From assembly GCA_934597165.1 (NCBI GenBank), contig CAKTQP010000049.1, forward strand, positions 1-13,530: a stretch of 13,530 nt of DNA, written 5' to 3'. The DNA comes from an uncultured Oscillospiraceae bacterium. GTDB taxonomy: Bacteria > Bacillota > Clostridia > Oscillospirales > Oscillospiraceae. Of this stretch, positions 7,601 to 13,530 are shown piece by piece (positions within the stretch are counted from its first letter, which is position 1; each line of letters begins with the position of its first letter). The position numbers and the translations under genes are program-made. Under the pieces are notes generated by a model. The model worked only from the letters and a program-made list of their open reading frames with translations, did not search any database and was not told the origin of the DNA.

Positions 7601-7627
7601 ACGGTGTTTTTCCGTGAAAAACACCGT
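7601..7627 (+). other. Hairpin after pgeF, possible weak terminator
   Basis: ACGGTGTTTTT (7601-7611) and AAAAACACCGT (7617-7627) form an 11-bp stem around CCGTG, 17 bases after the pgeF stop. Only GTTTGT follows, so termination would be weak at best. Confidence 0.6.
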
Positions 7628-7643
7628 GTTTGTACCGTGATAC

Positions 7644-7661
7644 GGGACGGGTCGCCGTCCC
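7644..7661 (+). other. Hairpin just before the RBS of the peptide-binding protein
   Basis: GGGACGG (7644-7650) pairs with CCGTCCC (7655-7661) around GTCG. It ends 3 bases before the weak RBS GAGG (7665-7668), which is followed by TTTTT and the ATG at 7674. It could act on translation initiation, or together with TTTTT as a poor terminator. Confidence 0.55.
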
Positions 7662-7673
7662 TGTGAGGTTTTT

Positions 7674-9389
7674 ATGAACATTCGACGCATTTCAGCTCTG
7701 ACAATCGCATTATCGTTACTCCTCTCACTGACCGCTTGCGGCGGACAGGGGGACAGCAGCCAAGGTTCCGCCTCGGATGCTGCGCCTGCTGCGTCCGACC
7801 AGAGCAGTGGGGGAGCTTCTGCGGCGCAGTCCTTTTCCCTGGGTTACTACAAGGGGGAAGGGCTGCATCCCTATACCTGCAGCAACACCACCAACCAGAA
7901 CCTGATGGGGCTCATCTACGAACCCCTGTTCGCCATCGACCCCACCTTCGCCACCGAGCCCTGCCTGGCCAAGAGCTGCACCATCCAGGTCACCTCCGCC
8001 TCCGGCTCCCAAGCGGAGAAGGATCAGGCGGACAGCAGCGGCGACACATCCACCGGGGACACTTCCGGTACCGATGACACCCAAACGGGCGACCAAACTG
8101 GCCAAACCGACCAGTCTAAGCAACAAAAAGCCAAGGAACAGCCCCGCAGCAAGATCGCAGGCAAGACCACCTGCACCATCCAGCTCCGGGACGACGTGAC
8201 CTTCTCCGACGGCACATCTCTGTCGGCGGAAGACGTGGTGTATTCCTTGGAGCAGGCTCGGCGGAAGGGGAGCATCTACCGGGAGCGCCTGTCCGACGTG
8301 ACGGACATCACCGCCTCCGGCAGCACTACCGTGGTCATCGAGGTCAACGCAGCGGACGCCGCCTTTGACGCCCTGCTGGACATCCCCATCATCAGCCGCT
8401 CCGGCGGCAGCAACCCCATCGGAACTGGCCCCTACGTCCTCAACACCACAAAGGGCAAGGCCGTGTCCCTGACCCGCAACACAAGCTGGTGGCAGGACGG
8501 CACCCTGCCCGCCGACACCATCGACCTGTACGCCGCCGACGACAGTGACATGATGATCTTCGGTTTCGGCAGCGACGGTATCAGCATGGTGGACACCGAC
8601 CTGACCGGCACCAACGCCCTGAGTTACACCGGCGACTACAATGTGGTGGATTACCCCACCACCAGCATGATCTACGTGGGCTGCAACACCCACTCCGGCC
8701 CCTGTCAGGATCAGTCCTTCCGACAGGCGCTGTATTACGTCTTCGACCGGGACACCCTGGCCACCAAAATGCTCTCCGGCCACGCGGAACCTACCGTGCT
8801 GCCCGTGTCGCCCAAGTCCAAGCTCTACGACGAGAAGCTGGCGGAGACTTATGCCTGGTCCGAGGAGACGGCGAAGAAAAAGTTGGCGGATGGACACTAC
8901 TATAATCAGACGTTAAAACTCATCGTCAACCAGGAGTCCGCCTTCAAGACTGCCTTTGCGGAGGAGCTGAAGAAGGAGCTGGAGGCCATCGGCATCAAGG
9001 TGCAGGTGGACGCCCTGGCGTGGGATGAGTTCGCCGACGCGCTGGACAAGCGCTCCTTTGACCTGTACCTGGGCGAGGTGAAGCTGAAATCCAACTTCGA
9101 CCTGACCGCGGTCATCGGCTCCAACGGCAACCTGAACTACGGCGGCTACCAGAACAAAGACCTGGAAAAGCTGCTGACCCAGTTCCAGACCGCCGACAAA
9201 GCCACCCGTCCCACCGCGGCCAAGAACCTGTACAAAGCCGTGGCGGACGCCGCTGCGACCATCCCCCTGTGCTTCAAAAATCACTCCGTGCTCACCCACT
9301 GGAGTGCTAACGCATCCATCACACCAACCCAACAAAATCTGTTTTATCATATCGCGGAATGGGATCTGAAGTGGAAACAGAACCCGTGA
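7674..9389 (+). CDS. Family 5 extracellular solute-binding lipoprotein (oligopeptide/dipeptide ABC transporter type)
   Basis: 571 residues. Lipid-anchored binding protein that would deliver peptides, or sometimes nickel or other small ligands, to an ABC permease. Seen: signal peptide with lipobox LTAC (acylated Cys22); a Ser/Gly/Ala-rich tether to about residue 45; the family start YYKGEGLHPYTC with GLIYEPLF; LRDDVTFSDGTSLSAEDVVYSL (from 171), typical of SBP_bac_5; SFRQALYYVFDRD (348-360) at the second-lobe signature; and a C-terminal IPLCFKN...AEWDLKW. A low-complexity Asp/Thr/Gly/Gln/Ser insert occupies about 108-164 between two strands of the first lobe. No permease or ATPase gene is adjacent, so it is an orphan here and the ligand is unknown. 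GAGG at 7665-7668 supports the start. It ends 53 bases before purL. Confidence 0.93.
   Translation: MNIRRISALTIALSLLLSLTACGGQGDSSQGSASDAAPAASDQSSGGASAAQSFSLGYYKGEGLHPYTCSNTTNQNLMGLIYEPLFAIDPTFATEPCLAKSCTIQVTSASGSQAEKDQADSSGDTSTGDTSGTDDTQTGDQTGQTDQSKQQKAKEQPRSKIAGKTTCTIQLRDDVTFSDGTSLSAEDVVYSLEQARRKGSIYRERLSDVTDITASGSTTVVIEVNAADAAFDALLDIPIISRSGGSNPIGTGPYVLNTTKGKAVSLTRNTSWWQDGTLPADTIDLYAADDSDMMIFGFGSDGISMVDTDLTGTNALSYTGDYNVVDYPTTSMIYVGCNTHSGPCQDQSFRQALYYVFDRDTLATKMLSGHAEPTVLPVSPKSKLYDEKLAETYAWSEETAKKKLADGHYYNQTLKLIVNQESAFKTAFAEELKKELEAIGIKVQVDALAWDEFADALDKRSFDLYLGEVKLKSNFDLTAVIGSNGNLNYGGYQNKDLEKLLTQFQTADKATRPTAAKNLYKAVADAAATIPLCFKNHSVLTHWSANASITPTQQNLFYHIAEWDLKWKQNP
7976..7988 (+). repeat. 13-base direct repeat, copy 1, left edge of low-complexity insert
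   Basis: CTGCACCATCCAG, encoding CTIQ (C102-Q105), is identical to 8171-8183. The two copies bracket the low-complexity insert in the binding protein. Confidence 0.75.
8171..8183 (+). repeat. 13-base direct repeat, copy 2, right edge of low-complexity insert
   Basis: Identical to 7976-7988 and in the same reading frame, 195 bases (65 codons) downstream. It encodes CTIQ (C167-Q170), which leads into the conserved LRDDVTFSDG strand. Confidence 0.75.
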
Positions 9390-9425
9390 GCGACCCAACA
9401 TCAGTCAAACAACCGGTCGAGAGAG

Positions 9426-9432
9426 AAGGAGG
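9426..9432 (+). promoter_or_regulatory. Ribosome binding site that sets the purL start
   Basis: AAGGAGG is a near-perfect Shine-Dalgarno sequence 10 bases before the ATG at 9443. The frame is open upstream to an ATG at 9359 inside the preceding gene, but that start lacks an RBS and would add 28 residues not seen in PurL proteins. Confidence 0.85.
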
Positions 9433-9442
9433 AACCGTTGTT

Positions 9443-12400
9443 ATGGAACACGTATATCGCTGTTACGCGGAAAAGCGCGCCGGATTCGACGTGGAAGCCG
9501 AGAAGGTGTGGCGTGAGCTGAGGGAACAGCTGGGCATCGCCAACCTGGAAGGCGTGCGCATCATCTGCCGCTACGACGTAGACCAGGTGGACAAAGAAGT
9601 GTACGAGATGGCCAAGACCACCGTCTTCTCCGAGCCTATGGTGGATGATTTCTACGACGAGACCATGCCCCCCATCCAAGGCCCCCACGCCCTGCTCATC
9701 GTGGAAGCCCTCCCCGGTCAGTTCGACCAGCGGGCGGACTCCTGCGCCCAGTGCATCCAGCTGCTGGCCGGCTGCGACCGTCCCTTGGTGAAGGCCGCCA
9801 CCGTCTACGTCCTCCTGGGCGACCTGTCCGACGAGGACTGCGAGAAGATCAGCCGCTACCTCATCAACCCGGTGGAAGCACGGGAAGCCACGGCGGAAAA
9901 GCCCAAAACCCTGGTGCAGACCTACGACATCCCCACCGAAGTGGCCACCCTGGACGGCTTCATCGGCAAGAACCAGGACGAGCTGCGAGAAATGCTCTCC
10001 ACCTACGGCCTGGCCATGGACCTGGACGACCTGACCTTCCTCCAGGCTTACTTCCGGGACACCGAGCATCGTGACCCCACCATCACCGAGCTGCGTGTGG
10101 TGGACACCTACTGGTCTGACCACTGCCGCCACACCACCTTCGGCACCCACATCGAGGGAGTCCAGGTGGAGGACCCCCAGGTGCAGGCCGCCTATGACCA
10201 GTACCTGGCAGAACGAGTGGAGGTCTACGGTCAGGAGAAGGCCGACCAGCGTCCTAAGACCCTCATGGACATCGGCACCAGCGGCACCAAGGTCATCAAA
10301 AAGCGGGGCGGCGTGAAGAACATCGACGAGTCCGAGGAGATCAACGCCTGTTCCATCCACATCCCCGTGGCCGTGGACGGTCAGGAGGAGGACTGGCTGC
10401 TCCAGTTCAAAAACGAGACCCACAACCACCCCACCGAGATCGAACCCTTCGGCGGCGCTGCCACCTGCGTGGGCGGTGCCATCCGTGACCCCTTGGCCGG
10501 CCGTGCCTACGTCTATCAGGCCATGCGCATCACCGGCTGCGGCGATCCCAGAACCCCTATGAGCGAGACCATCGAGGGCCGTCTGCCCCAGCGCAAGCTG
10601 GCCACCACCGCCGCCGCAGGCTATTCCTCCTACGGCAACCAGATCGGCCTGGCCACCGGCGTGGTGCAGGAGTATTACCACCCCGGCTACGTGGCCAAGC
10701 ACATGGAGCTGGGGGCCGTCGTGGGCGCGGTCCCCTCCGCCGCTGTGGTGCGGGAAGAACCGGCTCCCGGCGACATCGTCATCCTGCTGGGCGGCCGCAC
10801 CGGCCGTGACGGCATCGGCGGCGCCACCGGCTCCTCCAAGAGCCACAACCTGTCCTCCCTGGTCACCATGGCCGCCGAGGTGCAGAAGGGCAACGCACCC
10901 GAAGAGCGCAAAATCCAGCGCCTGTTCCGCAACGGCGACGTGACCCGCATGATCAAGCGCTGCAACGACTTCGGCGCAGGCGGCGTCTCCGTCTCCATCG
11001 GCGAGCTGGCCGACGGCATCTCCATCGACCTGAACGCCGTGCGTAAGAAGTACGAGGGTCTGGACGGCACGGAGCTTGCCATCTCCGAATCCCAGGAGAG
11101 AATGTCCGTGGTGGTGGCGCCCGAGGACGCAGAAGCCTTCATCGCCGCCGCCACCGCCGAGAACCTGGAAGCCTACCAGGTGGCCGTGGTCACCGAGTCC
11201 CCCCGCATGGTCATGACTTGGAACGGCAAAGTCATCGCTGACCTGTCCCGCGCCTTCCTGAACACCAACGGCACCGTCAAGCGCACCGACGTCTACGTGC
11301 CCCAGCTGCCCGGCAAGGCAGAGGTGGGGGACACCTCCGACGTGGCAGGCCGCTTTGACGCCATCGTGAAGAATCCCAACCTGGCCTCCCAGCGCGGCCT
11401 GGGCGAACGCTTCGACGCCTCCATCGGCGCAGGCTCCATCCTGTTCCCCTACGGCGGCAAGAAACAGCTCACCCCGGCACAGGCCATGGTCGGCCTCATC
11501 CCCGTGGGCCCCGGCCGCAAGACCGACACCTGCTCCATCATGGCAGCCGGCTTCGACCCCTACCGCATGGAGCGCAACCCCTTCACCGGCGCGCGCAGCT
11601 CGGTCATTGAGTCGGTGGCCAAGGTAGTCGCCGCCGGCGGCGACGCCTCCAAGGTCTACCTCTCCCTCCAGGAGTACTTTGAACGGCTCCGAGACGAACC
11701 CGCCCGTTGGGGCAAGCCCTTCGCCGCCCTGCTGGGCGCATACCAGGCGCAGATCGGCCTGGGCGTAGCCGCCATCGGCGGCAAGGACTCCATGTCCGGC
11801 TCCTTCCTGGATCTGGACGTTCCGCCTACGCTGGTCTCCTTCGCCATCGCTCCGGGGCAGACCGGCGACGTCATTTCTCCTGAGTTCAAGGCCGCAGGCC
11901 ATCCGGTCTACCTGTTCCAGGCACCGGACGGGGACTATGAAGCCCTGAAGGCCACCTGGGCACAGTTCCACCAGCTGGTCAAGGCCGGTAAAGTGGCTGC
12001 CGCTTGGGCGGTCACCGTGGGCGGCGTGGCAGAGGCTGTCATGAAGATGTCCTTCGGCAACGGCGTGGGCTTTGCTGGCACCGCTGACCTGTCCGGCGAC
12101 CTGCTCTTCGGCGACCTGTGCGGCTGCATCGTGGCCGAGCTGACCGAGGACACCGACGGGGCGCTCAAGATTGGCGCCACCACCGACGACGGCAAGCTCA
12201 CCGTAGCAGGTGCCACCCTGTCCGTGGCCGACCTGGCCGAGAAGTGGGAAGCCACCCTGGAAGGGGTCTATCCCACCCACGCCAGCGAGAAACCGGAAGA
12301 GATGCCCAACATGGACTACGACCGTCGCCTGCTCACCGTGGTCAAGAACCGGGTGGCACGTCCCAAGGCGGTCATCCCCGTGTTCCCCGGCACCAACTGC

Positions 12401-13156
12401 GAGTACGACACCGCCAACGCCTGCATCCGCGCGGGCATCGCCCCGGAAATCCTGGTCATCCGCAACCTGACCACCGACCTGCTCAACCAGTCCGCCCAGG
12501 CTCTGGAACAGGCCATCAGCCAGGCGCAGATGATCGTCCTCCCCGGCGGTTTCTCCGGCGGCGACGAACCGGAAGGGTCTGGCAAGTTCATCGCCTCCTT
12601 CTTCCGCAATCCCAGAATCAAGGATGCTGTCCATGAGATGCTCAAACAGCGGGACGGCCTGATGCTGGGCATCTGCAACGGCTTCCAGGCGCTCATCAAG
12701 CTGGGTCTGGTGCCCTACGGCGAGATCCGGGACATGGACGACAGCTGTCCCACCCTGACCTTCAACCTCATCGGCCGCCACCAGAGCCGCTACTGCGATA
12801 TCCGCGTGGCCTCCGTCCTCTCTCCCTGGATGCTGAAAGCCCAGGTGGGCGACGTCTACACCGTCCCCATCTCCCACGGCGAAGGCCGCTTCGTGGCACC
12901 CCAGGCCATCCTGGACGAGATGATGAAAAACGGCCAGATCGCCACCCAGTACGTGGACGCCAACGGCGTGCCCAGCATGGACATCGCCGCCAACCCCAAC
13001 GGCTCCATCCATGCCATCGAGGGCATCTTCAGCCCCGACGGGCGCATCTTCGGCAAGATGGGTCACACCGAACGGTGGAATCCGGGCGTCGCCAAGAACA
13101 TTCCGGGCGAGAAGCTCATGCCCCTGTTCGAGTCCGGCGCAGAATACTTCCGATAA
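9443..13156 (+). CDS. purL: Phosphoribosylformylglycinamidine synthase, large single-chain type (FGAM synthase)
   Basis: Fourth step of purine synthesis in the cytosol: FGAR + glutamine + ATP gives FGAM + glutamate + ADP + Pi. 1237 residues, close to E. coli PurL (1295), with synthase and glutaminase fused in one chain rather than the PurL/PurQ/PurS trio of Bacillus. Seen: N-terminal PurS-like part starting VYRCYAEKR; linker; WSDHCRHTTF (224-233); HNHPTEIEPFGG (327-338); GGRTGRDGIGGATGSS in the ATP-binding synthase core; a second AIRS-like half; and a class I glutamine amidotransferase domain (about 975-1237) with PGTNCEYD, nucleophile Cys1078 in GICNGFQ, SHGEGRF (H1145) and a C-terminal GHTER whose H1208 and E1210 fit the catalytic His/Glu. 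No other pur genes are beside it, and no purine riboswitch or clear promoter is visible in the 53 bases upstream. Confidence 0.97.
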   Translation: MEHVYRCYAEKRAGFDVEAEKVWRELREQLGIANLEGVRIICRYDVDQVDKEVYEMAKTTVFSEPMVDDFYDETMPPIQGPHALLIVEALPGQFDQRADSCAQCIQLLAGCDRPLVKAATVYVLLGDLSDEDCEKISRYLINPVEAREATAEKPKTLVQTYDIPTEVATLDGFIGKNQDELREMLSTYGLAMDLDDLTFLQAYFRDTEHRDPTITELRVVDTYWSDHCRHTTFGTHIEGVQVEDPQVQAAYDQYLAERVEVYGQEKADQRPKTLMDIGTSGTKVIKKRGGVKNIDESEEINACSIHIPVAVDGQEEDWLLQFKNETHNHPTEIEPFGGAATCVGGAIRDPLAGRAYVYQAMRITGCGDPRTPMSETIEGRLPQRKLATTAAAGYSSYGNQIGLATGVVQEYYHPGYVAKHMELGAVVGAVPSAAVVREEPAPGDIVILLGGRTGRDGIGGATGSSKSHNLSSLVTMAAEVQKGNAPEERKIQRLFRNGDVTRMIKRCNDFGAGGVSVSIGELADGISIDLNAVRKKYEGLDGTELAISESQERMSVVVAPEDAEAFIAAATAENLEAYQVAVVTESPRMVMTWNGKVIADLSRAFLNTNGTVKRTDVYVPQLPGKAEVGDTSDVAGRFDAIVKNPNLASQRGLGERFDASIGAGSILFPYGGKKQLTPAQAMVGLIPVGPGRKTDTCSIMAAGFDPYRMERNPFTGARSSVIESVAKVVAAGGDASKVYLSLQEYFERLRDEPARWGKPFAALLGAYQAQIGLGVAAIGGKDSMSGSFLDLDVPPTLVSFAIAPGQTGDVISPEFKAAGHPVYLFQAPDGDYEALKATWAQFHQLVKAGKVAAAWAVTVGGVAEAVMKMSFGNGVGFAGTADLSGDLLFGDLCGCIVAELTEDTDGALKIGATTDDGKLTVAGATLSVADLAEKWEATLEGVYPTHASEKPEEMPNMDYDRRLLTVVKNRVARPKAVIPVFPGTNCEYDTANACIRAGIAPEILVIRNLTTDLLNQSAQALEQAISQAQMIVLPGGFSGGDEPEGSGKFIASFFRNPRIKDAVHEMLKQRDGLMLGICNGFQALIKLGLVPYGEIRDMDDSCPTLTFNLIGRHQSRYCDIRVASVLSPWMLKAQVGDVYTVPISHGEGRFVAPQAILDEMMKNGQIATQYVDANGVPSMDIAANPNGSIHAIEGIFSPDGRIFGKMGHTERWNPGVAKNIPGEKLMPLFESGAEYFR

Positions 13157-13158
13157 TT

Positions 13159-13184
13159 TCGACAAAATGCAGGCATTTTGTCGA
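13159..13184. repeat. Perfect inverted repeat directly after the purL stop
   Basis: TCGACAAAATG (13159-13169) and CATTTTGTCGA (13174-13184) form an 11-bp stem around CAGG, starting 2 bases after the TAA. It is followed by GGGGGC, not a T-run, so it is not a standard terminator; protection of the mRNA 3' end is one option. Confidence 0.7.
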
Positions 13185-13189
13185 GGGGG

Positions 13190-13234
13190 CAGACGGGTGC
13201 ATGCACTCGCTTTGCTCGCACACTTACCCGTCTG
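13190..13234. repeat. Inverted repeat with long loop
   Basis: CAGACGGGT (13190-13198) pairs with ACCCGTCTG (13226-13234). The 27-base loop contains GCATGC and CTCGCTTTGCTCG, and offers further short pairings such as GTGC/GCAC. A T-run (13242-13247) begins 7 bases later, so this could act as an imperfect terminator. Confidence 0.65.
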
Positions 13235-13240
13235 AGCAGT

Positions 13241-13273
13241 ATTTTTTCCGACGTACACGCCGCCGGAAAAAAT
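13241..13273. repeat. Inverted repeat with A/T-run arms
   Basis: ATTTTTTCCG (13241-13250) pairs with CGGAAAAAAT (13264-13273), with possible extra CG/CG pairs inside the 13-base loop. Because of the T6 and A6 runs, it would provide a T-run to an upstream hairpin on either strand. Confidence 0.65.
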
Positions 13274-13286
13274 GGATTGCAATTTA

Positions 13287-13309
13287 TTCCGCCATCTAAG
13301 ATGACGGAA
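13287..13309. repeat. Short inverted repeat with one mismatch
   Basis: TTCCG/CGGAA (13287-13291 and 13305-13309) plus CATC/GATG inside, with one C-A mismatch and a TAA loop. CTCTGCGAGGCTTTTT follows shortly after. Confidence 0.55.
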
Positions 13310-13344
13310 CTCTGCGAGGCTTTTTGATTGGGAAAATCATACGG

Positions 13345-13380
13345 AAAACCTCGGATACCGCCTTGGTATCCGAGGTTTTT
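13345..13380 (+). terminator. Strong intrinsic terminator, probably bidirectional
   Basis: AAAACCTCGGATACC (13345-13359) and GGTATCCGAGGTTTT (13365-13379) form a perfect 15-bp stem around GCCTT, ending in a T-run on the plus strand and, because of the AAAA arm, also on the minus strand. It is the most convincing end point for purL transcripts. Confidence 0.9.
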
Positions 13381-13462
13381 GTAGAAATACACCAGTTTGG
13401 TAGGGAAGTGGACGTGCGTTTTGCATGAAAAAAACAAAATCCGCTTTTTTCCCGGCAGGGGG

Positions 13463-13490
13463 TTGTAATTTGCGTTCACTTTGCTATAAT
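13463..13490 (+). promoter_or_regulatory. Promoter with extended -10 for the gene at the right edge
   Basis: TTGTAA (13463-13468) and TATAAT (13485-13490) are spaced by 16 bases, with TGC directly before the -10. The start would be near 13497, about 25 bases before the ATG at 13522. Confidence 0.78.
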
Positions 13491-13521
13491 AAATTTATAC
13501 TTTCACTCATTGAGGTGCGAT

Positions 13522-13530
13522 ATGATTAAA
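13522..13530 (+). CDS. Start of an unidentified gene (cut off by window edge)
   Basis: Only the codons for MIK lie inside the window. The call rests on a promoter at 13463-13490 and the RBS GAGGTG (13512-13517), with 6 bases between GAGG and the ATG. The product cannot be told. Confidence 0.55.

Larger units (their letters stand above)
13157..13521. other. Non-coding region rich in inverted repeats between purL and the next gene
   Basis: About 365 bases with no convincing gene. It holds four successive hairpins (13159-13309), a strong terminator (13345-13380), a stretch from 13381 to 13462 in which I see nothing defined, and then the promoter and RBS of the next gene. Short frames here lack an RBS and codon bias. 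The hairpin density is far above that of any other intergenic region in the window. Confidence 0.8.

Noticed and set aside
7725..8897. Minus-strand frame of 390 codons opposite the binding-protein gene
   Set aside because: A shadow of the lipoprotein gene; the repetitive Gly/Val/His-rich product matches no family.
9359..9442. Longer PurL start inside the preceding gene
   Set aside because: It lacks an RBS, overlaps the binding-protein end and adds residues foreign to PurL; AAGGAGG precedes the ATG at 9443.
9390..9442. Purine riboswitch or PurR-type operator before purL
   Set aside because: Only 53 bases are available and no aptamer-like pairing or clear operator palindrome is visible.
9401..13282. 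Open frame of 1293 codons on the minus strand opposite purL
   Set aside because: Same cause as opposite secA: a codon-bias shadow of PurL with low-complexity composition, and its start lies in the hairpin region without an RBS.
13063..13479. Minus-strand frame of 138 codons covering the end of purL and the hairpins
   Set aside because: It crosses the strong terminator and several hairpins, lacks a recognisable domain and overlaps conserved PurL sequence.

Overview
The window looks like a chromosomal stretch of a GC-rich, gut-type Clostridia bacterium, most plausibly Oscillospirales (Oscillospiraceae or Ruminococcaceae relatives). This placement is inferred from strong C-ending codon bias, GGAGG-type ribosome binding sites, a signal-peptide/LRR_5/fibronectin type III secreted protein style common in gut Clostridia, a large single-chain PurL, and a SecA with a helicase-region insert and a C-terminal SEC-C zinc motif. 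No tRNA, rRNA, CRISPR array, insertion sequence or phage gene was seen. Everything is readable as ordinary chromosome with one accessory-looking secreted-protein pair.

Layout. Positions 1-1400 (minus strand) hold a 23S rRNA uracil-C5-methyltransferase of the RlmD/RumA family, cut off by the left window edge. A divergent intergenic region (1401-1572) carries a good forward promoter at 1500-1528. It drives two tandem secreted proteins that share a Lys-rich fibronectin type III module: an LRR_5 (BspA-like) protein (1573-2976) and a smaller protein with a different C-terminal domain (3037-3708). A strong intrinsic terminator (3742-3769) closes this unit.

A new promoter with extended -10 (3837-3865) starts secA (3918-6752), the ATPase of the Sec translocase. 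It is followed with zero intervening bases by a YfiH/PgeF-family gene (6753-7583). After two hairpins comes a lipoprotein of the family 5 peptide-binding type (7674-9389) with no permease or ATPase beside it, then purL (9443-13156), encoding the large one-chain FGAM synthase of purine synthesis. No promoter or clear terminator was recognised between secA and the end of purL, so partial read-through is possible. The genes do not form an obvious single pathway: protein export, cell-wall or nucleoside housekeeping, peptide uptake and purine synthesis.

The right end (13157-13521) is non-coding and unusually full of inverted repeats: four successive hairpins, then a 15-bp-stem terminator, then a promoter with extended -10, an RBS and the first three codons of another forward gene cut off by the right edge. 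The most interesting signals are this structured post-purL region, the module sharing and base-composition mosaic in the two secreted proteins, and a low-complexity insert in the peptide-binding protein bracketed by a 13-base direct repeat. I saw no clear evidence of a wholly new multi-gene system.
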